64,000 bases of DNA from Phyllobacterium zundukense. Its GTDB lineage: Bacteria > Pseudomonadota > Alphaproteobacteria > Rhizobiales > Rhizobiaceae. Both the position numbers and the translations under genes were made by a program. Positions 44,819 to 54,108 of the stretch are shown in pieces. How positions within the stretch are numbered: position 1 is the stretch's first letter; each line of letters opens with the position of its first letter. The stretch is taken from NCBI RefSeq assembly GCF_002764115.1, contig NZ_CP017942.1:443001-507000 (forward strand), read 5' to 3'. The notes beneath the pieces were generated by a model. It was not told the DNA's origin. It searched no databases and was given only the letters and a program-made list of their open reading frames with translations.

Positions 44819-44917
44819 GCAAGAGGTACTTTCGTTTGTTGCTATTCGGATTGGTTCCTAGAGCGTCCGTCTTTTTGTTGCAGCATTGGCGACACGCAGG
44901 GAGGTTTGGGAGTGAAG

Positions 44918-45007
44918 ATGGAAAAAACTATGGGTATCGCCCTCGCCATCTTCCTCGTGTTTTTGATTCTCTACCTGGCGGTCCGCTTGGTAGATTGGGC
45001 GTTCTAG
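44918..45007 (+). CDS. Micro membrane protein, 29 residues
   Basis: GGGAGGTTTGGGAGTGAAG precedes the ATG (a GTG six bases earlier is an alternative). The product is MEKTMGIALAIFLVFLILYL followed by AVRLVDWAF: one membrane helix with a short charged start. It is below most gene-finder limits. Confidence 0.6.
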   Translation: MEKTMGIALAIFLVFLILYLAVRLVDWAF

Positions 45008-45051
45008 GGCTCGAAGCCAGGCCCATCGATAAGGCCGCGAGAATACGAAAT

Positions 45052-45141
45052 ATGCCTAGGAACGAAGTGTTTCTCTTGGCGCTGATCATAATAGCGACGA
45101 TGGTGATCGTAGCTTCGTCGGTTTACACCAACGGCTTTTAA
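45052..45141 (+). CDS. Micro membrane protein, 29 residues
   Basis: MPRNEVFLLALIIIATMVIV then ASSVYTNGF: a single membrane helix. It lies 44 bases after the other micro gene and has the same length. The RBS is weak (GCGAGAATACG). Confidence 0.45.
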   Translation: MPRNEVFLLALIIIATMVIVASSVYTNGF

Positions 45142-45398
45142 TGCGCCCCAACGTGATTTGACATGCCGAGTAGCGAGGACCACGCTGAGTTATGCTCCCT
45201 CCGGGCAGAGAGGCTCGGCGTTTGGTCACTGCCGTGACGGGCGGCCCAATTCGTCACCCTGAATTTCATCTTCGCGATGTGATGACGACGGGCGGCATTG
45301 TGTTTGTTCGGCATGAGACCACGATCGAGATCGGAACTGCTCCTCTATCTATCTCGAGACCGTTCAAAAGTTATCTACGCACGAACGCCCAACAAACC
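45142..45398. other. Rearranged stretch between micro genes and groEL fragment
   Basis: Contains only the IS5 transposase remnant listed separately. Confidence 0.35.
45238..45314 (-). pseudogene. IS5-family transposase, N-terminal remnant
   Basis: From an ATG at 45314 the minus strand reads MPNKHNAARRHHIAKMKFRV then TNWAA, which closely parallels the N-terminus (MPFKYNSARRYRIPKMKYKM, TNW) of the decayed IS5 transposase at 59.8-60.7 kb. The similarity ends after about 25 residues. A transposition scar. Confidence 0.7.
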
Positions 45399-46115
45399 TC
45401 ATGCGGACTTTTCCTCGATCGGCGAGACATCGGCGATCATGGCTTCTGCAGTGATCAGGAGCCCAGCGATCGAGCCGGCATCCTGCAGGGCCGTTCGAAC
45501 AACTTTGGCCGGATCGACGATGCCTGCCTCGATCATATCGACGTAGAGCTCGGCCTGCGCATTGAACCCGTGATTGGGCTTCTTGCTCTCCAGGAGAGTA
45601 CCAACCACGATCGAGCCCTCGGCACCGGAATTCTCGGCGATCTGTCGGAGAGGCGCTTCCAGAGCTTTCAGGACAATCGAGATACCCGCGGTCACGTCAG
45701 GATTTGCACCAACGAGAGCGGTCAAAGCTGCCTTCGCGCGCAGAAGTGCCACGCCACCACCCGCGACGATTCCCTCTTCTACCGCCGCACGTGTCGCGTT
45801 CAGCGCATCATCAATGCGGTCCTTCTTTTCCTTCACTTCGATTTCGGTTGCGCCACCAACACGGATGACTGCAACGCCGCCGGAGAGTTTCGCCAGACGT
45901 TCCTGGAGCTTCTCCTTGTCGTAGTCCGAGGCAGTCTCCTCGATCTGTGCCCGGATTTGCTGGACACGGGCTGCGATACCAGCTTTGTCCCCGGAGCCGT
46001 CGACGATTGTGGTGGCTTCCTTGTCGATGAGCAGGCGTTTTGCCTGTCCGAGCATATCGATCGTGACATTCTCGAGCTTGATGCCGAGATCCTCGGAGAT
46101 CAGCGAGACCTTGAC
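45399..46115 (-). pseudogene. groEL (chaperonin 60) C-terminal fragment
   Basis: Reads [80 protein letters not shown] to the end [11 protein letters not shown]. This is about residues 300-530 of GroEL. The N-terminal 300 residues are absent and the frame upstream belongs to unrelated DNA. The usual glycine-methionine tail (GGMGGMDF) is missing, which points to an accessory rather than the housekeeping groEL. Third-position bias is ordinary for the genome. Confidence 0.9.
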
Positions 46116-46475
46116 CAACCCGGCCCGGCTGCTCGGCTTCCTGCACGCGGCTACCAAGTCCGTCACCACCGACCCCGGCCTCACCCCCCGCGTGATGAGC
46201 GACCTCGCACTCACCGCCCGCAGCCTGTCGTCTGACAAGGTCCACTTCGTCACCACGCCCTGGCGCTACTCCACTGCCTACCCCGGCCGGGTCGAGTGGC
46301 TCGAAGGACCGGCCAAGAAGCTGTTCCGGTTGATCGCCGCCGACCAGCCCCTCACCGGCTCCAAGGTCAGGCACACCCAGCCCGCCGCGCCGCGCCGCGC
46401 CAAGACGGACACCAAGCCGAGCGCCCACCACGCATGGCGCACTCGTTGGCCGAGTCGGGCTTTCAGGCGGTTGGT
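46116..46475 (+). pseudogene. LytR-CpsA-Psr (LCP) family fragment, actinobacterial type
   Basis: Plus strand from 46116: [80 protein letters not shown]. This matches the C-terminal part of LCP cell-wall ligases as found in Streptomyces-like actinobacteria, and codon third positions are almost all G or C. There is no start and no LCP catalytic part. It is joined head to head with the groEL fragment at about 46115. An actinobacterial origin is inference from motif memory and composition. Confidence 0.6.
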
Positions 46476-48950
46476 CTAACTCCGATCTGGAATAAAGCCT
46501 TGCGACGTCTGCTGATCGTATCGATCCCACGACCCGGCGAGTAAGGCCGGGGCCACAAGATAGAGGACGGTGGCGATCGTCACGACGCCAGTGAACCCGA
46601 CATGCATTGCAAGCAGTGGGGCGAGGATCGCGCTCAGCACCGACGCACAGCCATTGATCCCCCATGCCCAGGGAATAAACGCCTCCGAGCGTGCGCCGAC
46701 GTGGCCGAGGCCGAGGGGGAACGGCATGCCCATGAAGACGGCGAGCGGCGCTATGAGGAGGAGTGCGATCGCGATCTTCGCGGCATCCGGGAGTGCCAGC
46801 AGCCGTTCGAATATTAAGGGCAGCGCAAGCAGGTAGGTGGCAGCCAGGAATGCGATCACCACGACGGCGAGTGCAATGCCACGCACCGCCGATCCGCGTC
46901 CGACCGCCGCCATCCAGCGTGCGGCTACGGCGCTACCGAGACCGGCGAAGGCAAGGAAACCCGCAAGCACGACAGCGACAGCGTAGAGCGGATGGCCAAG
47001 GAACAGCACGAATCGCTGGATGAAGGCGATCTCGATGAAGAGGAAGGCCAGGCCCAAGGCAAGGAAATAGAGCCCGAAGCGCAGCCGGCATGCGGCTCCC
47101 CCAAGTGCGCGCCGGCGAAGCCAGAGCGGCAACAGGATCAGGACGGCGCTGAGGACAGCCGCCTGGACGAGCGTCGTCACCAAGATCAGGTAGCCCCAGT
47201 CGAGCATCGCTGCGCCACCTTGGGTGCGCAGCGTCAGGAGTTCGGGCAGGGCACGCCAGCGGAAAAAGTCGAAGAAATAGGGTCGATTGTCAGTGGCCGG
47301 TGCAATATCGAACTTGTAGCGCTCGGTGAAATCGGCTCGCTCAGGGCCGAGGAGAGCGAGAGCTCCCTCGTAAAGATATTCCTGGTCGAGCTGGTTGTAG
47401 CGGTTCACGTCGCTCGCGGAGATGCCCGGCGCCCAGGAGATGTCAAAGAAATTCTCGGCCGCGAAGCCGCGGATGGCTGTGACGTCTTCGCCCATGAACG
47501 GCGACTTGGCGACGAGCAGGGTTGCAGTGTTCCAGCTCCGGATCAGCGCCAAGTGCCGGCCTGGCTCGGCCACGCCATCCGCTTCAAGCGCTGCGGTAGC
47601 AGTGGCGAACAGCTTGAGGATGTCACGCGGCGGCACCCGCAGCCATCGCGTGATGGCGATGACTCCATCCGGTTTCAGCACCGCTAGGTAATCCCGCAGT
47701 GCCTCCGCGGTGTAAGTGTAGTTCTCATGCATACTCTGCACGCCGGCCGCGGCCGCGCTGAAGGAGTCTAGGAGCGGCATCTGGATCAGGTCGTAACGCT
47801 CGCCCGTCGTCGCAGCGAAGGCGCGCGCCTCGGCTAGATGCAGATGCACGTTCGGTCGGCTGAAGATACCGCCGTCGAAGTCGGCGAAGCGATTCCGAAC
47901 CAGGTCGATCATCTGCGGGTTGACCTCTACAGCATCCACGGTATCGGCTCCGGCGCGCAGCGCCAGCAGCACCTGCTCGCCGCCGCCGGCACCAAGGATT
48001 AGCATTCGCGGCCGCTCAAGAATGCGGTACGGAAGCGCCGCCGTTGTCCGGTCGAGATAAGCGACCGTCGCCGGGGTGCCGCCATAGGCGGTGATCGCCG
48101 TAATACTGTCGCCATCGGTGAATACGGCGAGTTGCGCGGGCGGCTCTTGGGTGTTGGCGAGGCTGAGGCCCGGCACGTACCGGAAAGGGACGGTCGGGCT
48201 CTCGACGACCGTCAGCAGTCCGAGCGGGCTCGATCGCTCCTCGACCACCCGCGCGTTCGGCACTTCGAGAGCCATGCGGAGGCCCTTGTACTGCGACATG
48301 TAAGGATCGGGGGCCGTCCAGGACGATGGTAGCCACACCGCGATGACCGCGGCGGCAAGCCCGAGGCTGCCCACGGCGAGCCACCGATGGCGAGCCATGC
48401 CCGTCGCGGCGAGGGCAGCTGCCACGAATCCCAGCGCTGCGACGAAGCGCAGCGCCGCAGAGGGAAAGACCAGGAACAAGAGTCCGACGGTGCCCAGCGC
48501 GCCGATCCCTGCGCCGACTAGGTCGAAGGCATAGACGCGTCCGATCTGGCCAGGATGGCGGCTGAAGGCAAGGCCGATACAGGTTGCACCGAAAAAGAAC
48601 GGCAGGATCAGGAGAGCATAGCTGGCCGCGAGCCAACCGAGCTGCCCCGGATTCCAGACGATCTCGAGCGCGTTGAACGGCAGGCGTTCGGCACCGGCGA
48701 AGCTGGCAACCGCAGTAATGCCGAACAGCGCTGCCGACGCTGCGAAAGCAGCCGGGTACCGCTCCACCAGGGGGCGGCGGGCGAACGCAACGAATGTACC
48801 GCTCGCGCCGAAGCCCAGGAGCGCGATGCTTATGATCATATAGGCAAAATGATGCCACTGAATAATCGAAAAGAGCCGCATCAGCAGCACTTCGTGGGCA
48901 AGGGTCGCCGCCGATATGAGACTGACCGGCAGCAGGCGCCCCACTCTCAT
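46476..48950 (-). CDS. Spermidine-synthase-like methyltransferase domain fused between membrane domains
   Basis: 824 residues. About seven membrane segments occupy residues 5-215 (LISAATLAHEVLLMRLFSII, HFAYMIISIALLGFGASG). A Rossmann SAM-type domain at about 315-480 (RMLILGAGGGEQVLLALRAG, VDAVEVNPQMIDLVRNRFAD) resembles polyamine aminopropyltransferases, and six more membrane segments follow from about 575 (LRFGLYFLALGLAFLFIEIA). Such fused spermidine synthases are of unproven function. It overlaps the upstream isoaspartyl methyltransferase gene by four bases (ATGA), indicating coupled translation. GC-rich compared with neighbours. Confidence 0.88.
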   Translation of the reverse strand: MRVGRLLPVSLISAATLAHEVLLMRLFSIIQWHHFAYMIISIALLGFGASGTFVAFARRPLVERYPAAFAASAALFGITAVASFAGAERLPFNALEIVWNPGQLGWLAASYALLILPFFFGATCIGLAFSRHPGQIGRVYAFDLVGAGIGALGTVGLLFLVFPSAALRFVAALGFVAAALAATGMARHRWLAVGSLGLAAAVIAVWLPSSWTAPDPYMSQYKGLRMALEVPNARVVEERSSPLGLLTVVESPTVPFRYVPGLSLANTQEPPAQLAVFTDGDSITAITAYGGTPATVAYLDRTTAALPYRILERPRMLILGAGGGEQVLLALRAGADTVDAVEVNPQMIDLVRNRFADFDGGIFSRPNVHLHLAEARAFAATTGERYDLIQMPLLDSFSAAAAGVQSMHENYTYTAEALRDYLAVLKPDGVIAITRWLRVPPRDILKLFATATAALEADGVAEPGRHLALIRSWNTATLLVAKSPFMGEDVTAIRGFAAENFFDISWAPGISASDVNRYNQLDQEYLYEGALALLGPERADFTERYKFDIAPATDNRPYFFDFFRWRALPELLTLRTQGGAAMLDWGYLILVTTLVQAAVLSAVLILLPLWLRRRALGGAACRLRFGLYFLALGLAFLFIEIAFIQRFVLFLGHPLYAVAVVLAGFLAFAGLGSAVAARWMAAVGRGSAVRGIALAVVVIAFLAATYLLALPLIFERLLALPDAAKIAIALLLIAPLAVFMGMPFPLGLGHVGARSEAFIPWAWGINGCASVLSAILAPLLAMHVGFTGVVTIATVLYLVAPALLAGSWDRYDQQTSQGFIPDRS

Positions 48951-49699
48951 CGGGCCCTACCTCCCCTCAGCGGCACAAAGCTCACCGGCAGCAGCTGCCG
49001 GGTTGTGATGCTTCCGTCCAGTTGCTTCTCGACCAGCATGAGAAACTGGGTCGCGAAAGGACCTCCCACGGGGACGACCATCCGGCCCCCCTTGGCGAGC
49101 TGTTCGACCAGCGGCGGCGGGATGTGGCTGGCAGCGGCAGTCACCACGATACCGTCGAAAGGCGCGTGCGAACGCCAACCATAGTAACCGTCGTCTAGCT
49201 TCACCTCGACATTATCGAAGCGGAGCCCCGCGAGTCGGGCGGCCGCCCTTTCGCCCAGTTCCGGTATGATCTCAATCGAGTAAACCTTCGCTGCGAGCGG
49301 CGACAAGACGGCTGCCTGATAGCCCGAGCCAGTGCCGATTTCGAGGACAACGTCACCAGATCCGACGTTAATCAGGTCGGTCATCAGCGCGACGATGAAG
49401 GGCTGCGAGATCGTCTGACCGTATCCGATCGGCAGTGGCCGATCTCGATAGGCGGCGCCGCGCTGCTCCTCGGGCACGAAAAAGTGGCGCGGCACCTTCC
49501 CCATCGTCTTCAGCACCGCCGGATCGATGCCCTGGCCCTCGACCGCTGACGGCGCTGAGCGGGCGTGCCATTTGATCGTTTCGATCATCGCCGCACGCTC
49601 GGCGAGGCGCTCCTGAGCGGGCACGGATGTCGAAACCACGGCGGCAGCGCTCGCGAGAACCGCGGCCAGTAACGCTTGGCACTGGGCTAGTGGACGCAT
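48947..49699 (-). CDS. pcm: Exported protein-L-isoaspartate O-methyltransferase
   Basis: 250 residues from the ATG at 49699 (GGGAGAGAG upstream). An N-terminal signal peptide (QALLAAVLASAAAVVSTSVP, cleaved near AQE) precedes a complete PCMT domain: VPRHFFVPEEQRGAAYRDRP, LPIGYGQTISQPFIVALMTD, DVVLEIGTGSGYQAAVLSPL (SAM motif I). Cytosolic Pcm lacks such a leader and is about 210 residues. The enzyme methylates isoaspartyl sites in damaged proteins. Its partner gene, a membrane SAM-domain protein, overlaps it and suggests an envelope location for the pair. Confidence 0.88.
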   Translation of the reverse strand: MRPLAQCQALLAAVLASAAAVVSTSVPAQERLAERAAMIETIKWHARSAPSAVEGQGIDPAVLKTMGKVPRHFFVPEEQRGAAYRDRPLPIGYGQTISQPFIVALMTDLINVGSGDVVLEIGTGSGYQAAVLSPLAAKVYSIEIIPELGERAAARLAGLRFDNVEVKLDDGYYGWRSHAPFDGIVVTAAASHIPPPLVEQLAKGGRMVVPVGGPFATQFLMLVEKQLDGSITTRQLLPVSFVPLRGGRAR

Positions 49700-50083
49700 G
49701 AACTCTCTCCCGGCTATAACGCCGAGTATAGTCGCGGCGGAGGCAATTTTGTACAAACTTCGCTCGGCTCTCTGCCGCCTCCAGCTTGAAACTTCACAAC
49801 AAAGCGATGGCGCTGACGGAAAGTGGCCGCGCGTGCTATAACCGTTCACTCTCGATCGTCACCGCATGTATCTGCTAAACTTGTGGGCCACCTGCCTAAA
49901 CTTAGGGACCGGACAATCGGTTCCGCCGCCCATAAAACGAGCCTTCACTCAAACCAATGCCGCTTATGAGACAGCAGGTGCCAAGCAAGCGTTGGTGCTT
50001 TTCGAGGAGGCTGGTATCGGGCAGTGACAGTGCAGCAGCACTGTCGGCTGTCGAATTGCGGGCGCCGCGTACGAAGAACCGCT
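49700..50083. other. Upstream region of the pcm operon and unrecognised DNA
   Basis: 384 bases; the pcm promoter should lie in the left part. No gene is supported. Confidence 0.3.
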
Positions 50084-50190
50084 CTAATAGAGCCCGGGAA
50101 TCAGCCGTGACGTGCGGGCATAATAGGCGTCATAGTCGTTGCCAAATTGCATGCGCAACAGCGCCTCTTCCGAGCGGATGCGGGCAATGA
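50084..50190 (-). pseudogene. Isoprenylcysteine carboxyl methyltransferase-like, C-terminal fragment
   Basis: The minus strand ends RIRSEEALLRMQFGNDYDAY then YARTSRLIPGLY and stop. This is the conserved C-terminal signature (R-x-x-x-E-E-x-L-L, Y-x-x-Y-x-x-R-T-x-R-L-I-P) of bacterial ICMT-like membrane methyltransferases. Only about 33 residues remain before the sequence changes into a TRAP permease fragment on the other strand. Confidence 0.65.
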
Positions 50191-50540
50191 TCCTGTCGGC
50201 GCGCCTGATCGACTTTGCTTCATCGATCTTCGGCCATTATCGTGGCGGCCTGGCACAAGTGAACGTGTTCAATAGCGTGTTGATCGGTGGCATTTCGGGC
50301 TCGTTAGGGGCCGACGCAGCCAGCGACTCAAAGATTCTTGTGTCCGAGATGATAAAGCGCGGTTATTCGCCAACCTTTTCCTGTGCGATTACTGCCATCT
50401 CCTCGATCCTGCCGAACATCCTTCCCCCTGCAATCGCCATGCTGGTCTACGCTTCGGTATCGAATGTGTCGATCACCAAACTGTTCACCGCCGGTATCAT
50501 CCCTGGCCTAATCGTGGCCGCAGCCCTGATGGTCATGAAC
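50190..50540 (+). pseudogene. TRAP transporter large permease (DctM-like), internal fragment
   Basis: Reads RLIDFASSIFGHYRGGLAQV, NVFNSVLIGGISGSLGADAA, SDSKILVSEMIKRGYSPTFS and membrane-type residues to LIVAAALMVMN. GGISGS-x-x-AD and MIKRGY are DctM marks. About 115 of some 430 residues survive, with neither true start nor end. Confidence 0.82.
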
Positions 50541-50682
50541 AAATGCGCTAGTACTGTGAGTTCACCATTTACTTGAACCGGGTTTGGGCAGAATATCACC
50601 AAATGGGAGGAAGCATTCGGACCCCCTCTCGAGTAGTGCGCCCGAACGGCTTTCGGCCCTTGGTTGCAAGGGAGGACCAATC

Positions 50683-51765
50683 ATGTGGCGTATTTTCTTG
50701 ATCGCGGCATGCGCCGCGGCGTTGTCGCTCGGCGTCTCGCACGCCTTCGCGCAATCCGGCAGTGTCGAGAAAGCAGTTGGCGGCTATAATTTCGATGAAG
50801 CCGCAAAGGAGGCCCCCGGCACAAAGAATTTCCATTCGGCCGACGGTCACTTGACCTTCGCGGTTGTGACCCACACGGCAGGCAATGGCTTCTTCGACCC
50901 TGTCTATGTCGGCGCGACCGTCGCCGGCAATCTGATCGGCGCCAAGATCCTGCTGCTCGGCTCGGAATCGCCGACCGACGACCCGGCCCGCGAGATCGAA
51001 ATCCTGAACCAGATCGTGCAGGATCCGACTATCGACGGATTGATCATGACAACGCCGCAGGCCGGCGCCTATAACGACATCGTCAAAGCTGCCGAAGCGA
51101 AGGGCATCCCGGTTGCCACGACCAATTCGTTCGACGGGACGATCCTCAACCGCAACGGCCTAAGCCATACCGGTCAGGACGCCTCCGCCGCCGCGATTGC
51201 CGGCGAGGCGCTCGTCAAGTGCCTGGTGGACAAAGGTATCGAAAAGGGCTCGATCGTGCTGCCCTCGTCGACCGCGATGGGCAACATCGAAGTGAACAAC
51301 CGCGTGACATCCGCTTTCAACGCAATCGTCAAGGGTCTCAAGGACGCCGGCAAGCTCGAGAACTTCAAGGTCGACGCAGGCCCGGAGAACACCGGCATCG
51401 ACACCAATCCGAATGATCCGGTGAATGGCATCGTCACGCTGTTTGAATCGCGCGGCGACGTGGTCGGCGCCTTCGCCGGCAACAACGTGTTCACGCCGGC
51501 CCTTGCCAAGGCGGTCGCCCAGACCGGAATGACCGGCAAGATCTGCGCCTATGGCTTCGACCTCGGCCCGGCTCAGCAGGAGGCGTTGAAGGGCGGTGAC
51601 CTGACCGGCGCGCTCGGGCAGCAGCCCTTCCTGCAGGGCTTCTGGCCGGTCATGCAGCTTTATCTGCAGATCGACCGCGGCATCGCGGCGGCTAATCTCG
51701 ACACGCGCGCCCAGCTCGTGACCCAGGAGACCGTCGGAAACGTCGGCAAGCGTTTCGAGAATTGA
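50683..51765 (+). CDS. Sugar-type ABC transporter substrate-binding protein
   Basis: 360 residues from the ATG at 50683 (GGGAGGACC upstream). Signal peptide FLIAACAAALSLGVSHAFAQ. Periplasmic-binding-protein-like I fold: GATVAGNLIGAKILLLGSES, NQIVQDPTIDGLIMTTPQAG, AEAKGIPVATTNSF, GYFD-type end region ICAYGFDLGPAQQEALKGGD. Related to ribose, xylose and inositol binding proteins. First gene of a three-gene importer operon. Confidence 0.92.
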   Translation: MWRIFLIAACAAALSLGVSHAFAQSGSVEKAVGGYNFDEAAKEAPGTKNFHSADGHLTFAVVTHTAGNGFFDPVYVGATVAGNLIGAKILLLGSESPTDDPAREIEILNQIVQDPTIDGLIMTTPQAGAYNDIVKAAEAKGIPVATTNSFDGTILNRNGLSHTGQDASAAAIAGEALVKCLVDKGIEKGSIVLPSSTAMGNIEVNNRVTSAFNAIVKGLKDAGKLENFKVDAGPENTGIDTNPNDPVNGIVTLFESRGDVVGAFAGNNVFTPALAKAVAQTGMTGKICAYGFDLGPAQQEALKGGDLTGALGQQPFLQGFWPVMQLYLQIDRGIAAANLDTRAQLVTQETVGNVGKRFEN

Positions 51766-51852
51766 TGTATCTCGGAACTCCTCAGATCGCCGTGGGCGGG
51801 CGCGAGCTCTCCCGCGGCGTGCTACGACCCGGACATCGGGTAGAAGGACCTT

Positions 51853-54108
51853 ATGGCGCCTAACGCGACGACACGACTCGGCCACGCACCGTCCCAAGTC
51901 GTCGGCGGCTGGGAGGTGGGGCTCATCGCCCTGCTCTTGCTGCTCTATCTCGGCGGGGCTGTTGTCAATCCCGCGTTCTTCGGGTCAACGGAGGCGTTCC
52001 ATGCGCTGCTTCGCGACACGTCGCGGGTTGCCATAATCGCAGTCGGAATGACTTTCGTCATCGTTAACAAAGATCTCGACCTCTCGGTCGGCTCCACCTA
52101 TGGCCTGGTCGCCGTCATTTTCGCTAGGCTTTTCGCGCCGAGCTTTCTCGATCTTGACGTCATCACGTCGGTGATCCTCTGTGGGCTTCTCGGCACGGTG
52201 ATCGGCCTCGCCAATGGCGTGCTTGTCACGATCCTGAAAGTGCCAGCGTTTATCGCCACGCTGACGATGCTGTTCATCGGCCGCGGTTTCGTGCTTGCGC
52301 TCACGCACGGCCAGGCGATTTATTATCCCGGCAAGGCGAAAGATTATCCGCTGTTCTTCCACCTCGGCGAGACAAATTTCTTCGGCTTCAACAACCAGAT
52401 TGTGATCTTTGTCGTTGTCGCCGTACTCGGCGCCCTCGTGCTGGCGAAAACACGCTGGGGCTACGAGACTTTCGCCACAGGGGGCAACGAGCAGGCGGCG
52501 GTCTATGCCGGCATACCAACGAACTGGGTGCGTATCCGAGCTTACTTGATCTCCTCGCTCTGCGCGACCCTTGCAGGCTTGCTTTCTGCCACCCAGGACA
52601 AGGGCGTGACCCCTCTCTACGGCGTCAGCGGCGAGTTGACGGTCATCGCCGCGGTGATCATAGGCGGCGCCTCGATCCTCGGCGGTCGCGGTCGCGTAGC
52701 CGGATCATGCCTTGGCGCAATGCTGGTTGTCCTGATCGACAAGGTGCTGCGCGAGGGCTGGCCGATCACACGCGTCATCAAAATCGGTGACGATGAAGTG
52801 GCGGTCAAAGCGGTCTTCTCCCTACCGGTTGGCGCGGTGCCGGTCTTCCTCGGATTAATTCTCGTCACCGCGGTGCTGATCGAGCCCCATCTCATTCGGC
52901 GCCAGGCTGCAACGCGGTTCTGGGCCTGGCTCCGCGGCAGACCGCCACCGCCGGCCTACGAGATCGGCAGCGTCGCGCTCGAGGGCGTCCAGACAAAGGG
53001 CGCGATGGCGACCGACATAGTGTTGTCGGCGACCGCACTCGGCAAGTTCCTTAACCGGCGGGATTCGCTCGCCATCATCCTGACTGTCGTGCTGTGGCTC
53101 ACGGGTGTGGCTCTCAGGCCCGACTATTGGTGGAACTTGTCGAACACCTTTGCCATTCTGCTCAACTATACTGAGCTGGCGTTGATCACGATCGGACTCA
53201 CCTATGTTATCGCGGCCGGCGATATTGACCTCTCCGTCGGCGCGGTCCTCGCCCTTGCCGGAAGTACTGCCGCCTATTTCCTAAAAGTTCTCGGTGCCGA
53301 TCCCCTTACCGCAGTCGCGATGGGCCTCCTTGCAGGAATGGCTGCTGGTCTGGTAAACGCTGTGGTGACGGTCGGTTTCAAGTTGCCGGCGTTTATCGTC
53401 ACGCTTGGCATGTACTACATCGCCCGCGGCTTAGCCGCCTGGTTCGTCGCGGGCCAGCAGCTCACCGGCTGGCCGGAAGGCTACAACCTGCTCGGCCGCA
53501 AGGTAAATGACATCCTGCTCCACTTCCACTTCTCTCTGCCACCCGGAATCCTTCGTACGGTAGCCGAGGTGGTCAGCATCCAGACGATCTGGATGTTTCT
53601 CGTCGCCCTGATCGCCGGCATCGTGCTCGCTCATATGCCGTTCGGACAGAAGGTCTGCGCCACCGGCGGCAACATCCGCGCCGCCGCTTACGCCGGCATC
53701 AACACCAACCGGGTACGCTTCATCTCGCTCATGCTGGCGGCACTCTGCGCAAGCATGGCCGGGATCATCAACGTCGCTTACTTTCGCAGCTTCAACCCGG
53801 TCGCCGGCCAGTACCGCGAGCTTGACGCCATCGCGTCCGTGATCATAGGCGGCGGCTCGATCTTCGGTGGCTACGGCACCGTAATCGGCGCGCTTGCCGG
53901 CGCAGCCGCGATCACGCTCGTCCGGGCGCTCCTGCAGCTCAATGTCCAAGGGTTCAGCATGCCGCAGCACTGGATCAATGTCTTCATCGGAGTTATCCTG
54001 ATCATTGCGGTGCTAATCGATATTTGGGTGCGCCAGGCCAACATTTTCGGACGCCTGCGAACCCGCCCCGCAAGAGGCGCACGAACCTCGGAACCCGCTC
54101 ATGGCTGA
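51853..54108 (+). CDS. ABC transporter permease with two fused permease domains
   Basis: 751 residues, twice the normal length of a ribose-type permease. Domain 1 (about 15-335) and domain 2 (about 390-740) both show the RbsC-like pattern: VGMTFVIVNKDLDLSVGSTY and VIAAGDIDLSVGAVLALAGS, then VIIGGASILGGRGRV and VIIGGGSIFGGYGTV. The linker (PAYEIGSVALEGVQTKGAMA) is cytosolic. The fusion would supply both halves of the channel in one chain. Its stop overlaps the ATPase start by eight bases. Confidence 0.92.
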   Translation: MAPNATTRLGHAPSQVVGGWEVGLIALLLLLYLGGAVVNPAFFGSTEAFHALLRDTSRVAIIAVGMTFVIVNKDLDLSVGSTYGLVAVIFARLFAPSFLDLDVITSVILCGLLGTVIGLANGVLVTILKVPAFIATLTMLFIGRGFVLALTHGQAIYYPGKAKDYPLFFHLGETNFFGFNNQIVIFVVVAVLGALVLAKTRWGYETFATGGNEQAAVYAGIPTNWVRIRAYLISSLCATLAGLLSATQDKGVTPLYGVSGELTVIAAVIIGGASILGGRGRVAGSCLGAMLVVLIDKVLREGWPITRVIKIGDDEVAVKAVFSLPVGAVPVFLGLILVTAVLIEPHLIRRQAATRFWAWLRGRPPPPAYEIGSVALEGVQTKGAMATDIVLSATALGKFLNRRDSLAIILTVVLWLTGVALRPDYWWNLSNTFAILLNYTELALITIGLTYVIAAGDIDLSVGAVLALAGSTAAYFLKVLGADPLTAVAMGLLAGMAAGLVNAVVTVGFKLPAFIVTLGMYYIARGLAAWFVAGQQLTGWPEGYNLLGRKVNDILLHFHFSLPPGILRTVAEVVSIQTIWMFLVALIAGIVLAHMPFGQKVCATGGNIRAAAYAGINTNRVRFISLMLAALCASMAGIINVAYFRSFNPVAGQYRELDAIASVIIGGGSIFGGYGTVIGALAGAAAITLVRALLQLNVQGFSMPQHWINVFIGVILIIAVLIDIWVRQANIFGRLRTRPARGARTSEPAHG

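Noticed and set aside
45192..46235. Long plus-strand open frame of 347 codons
   Set aside because: It is antisense to the clear groEL fragment and has no protein character.
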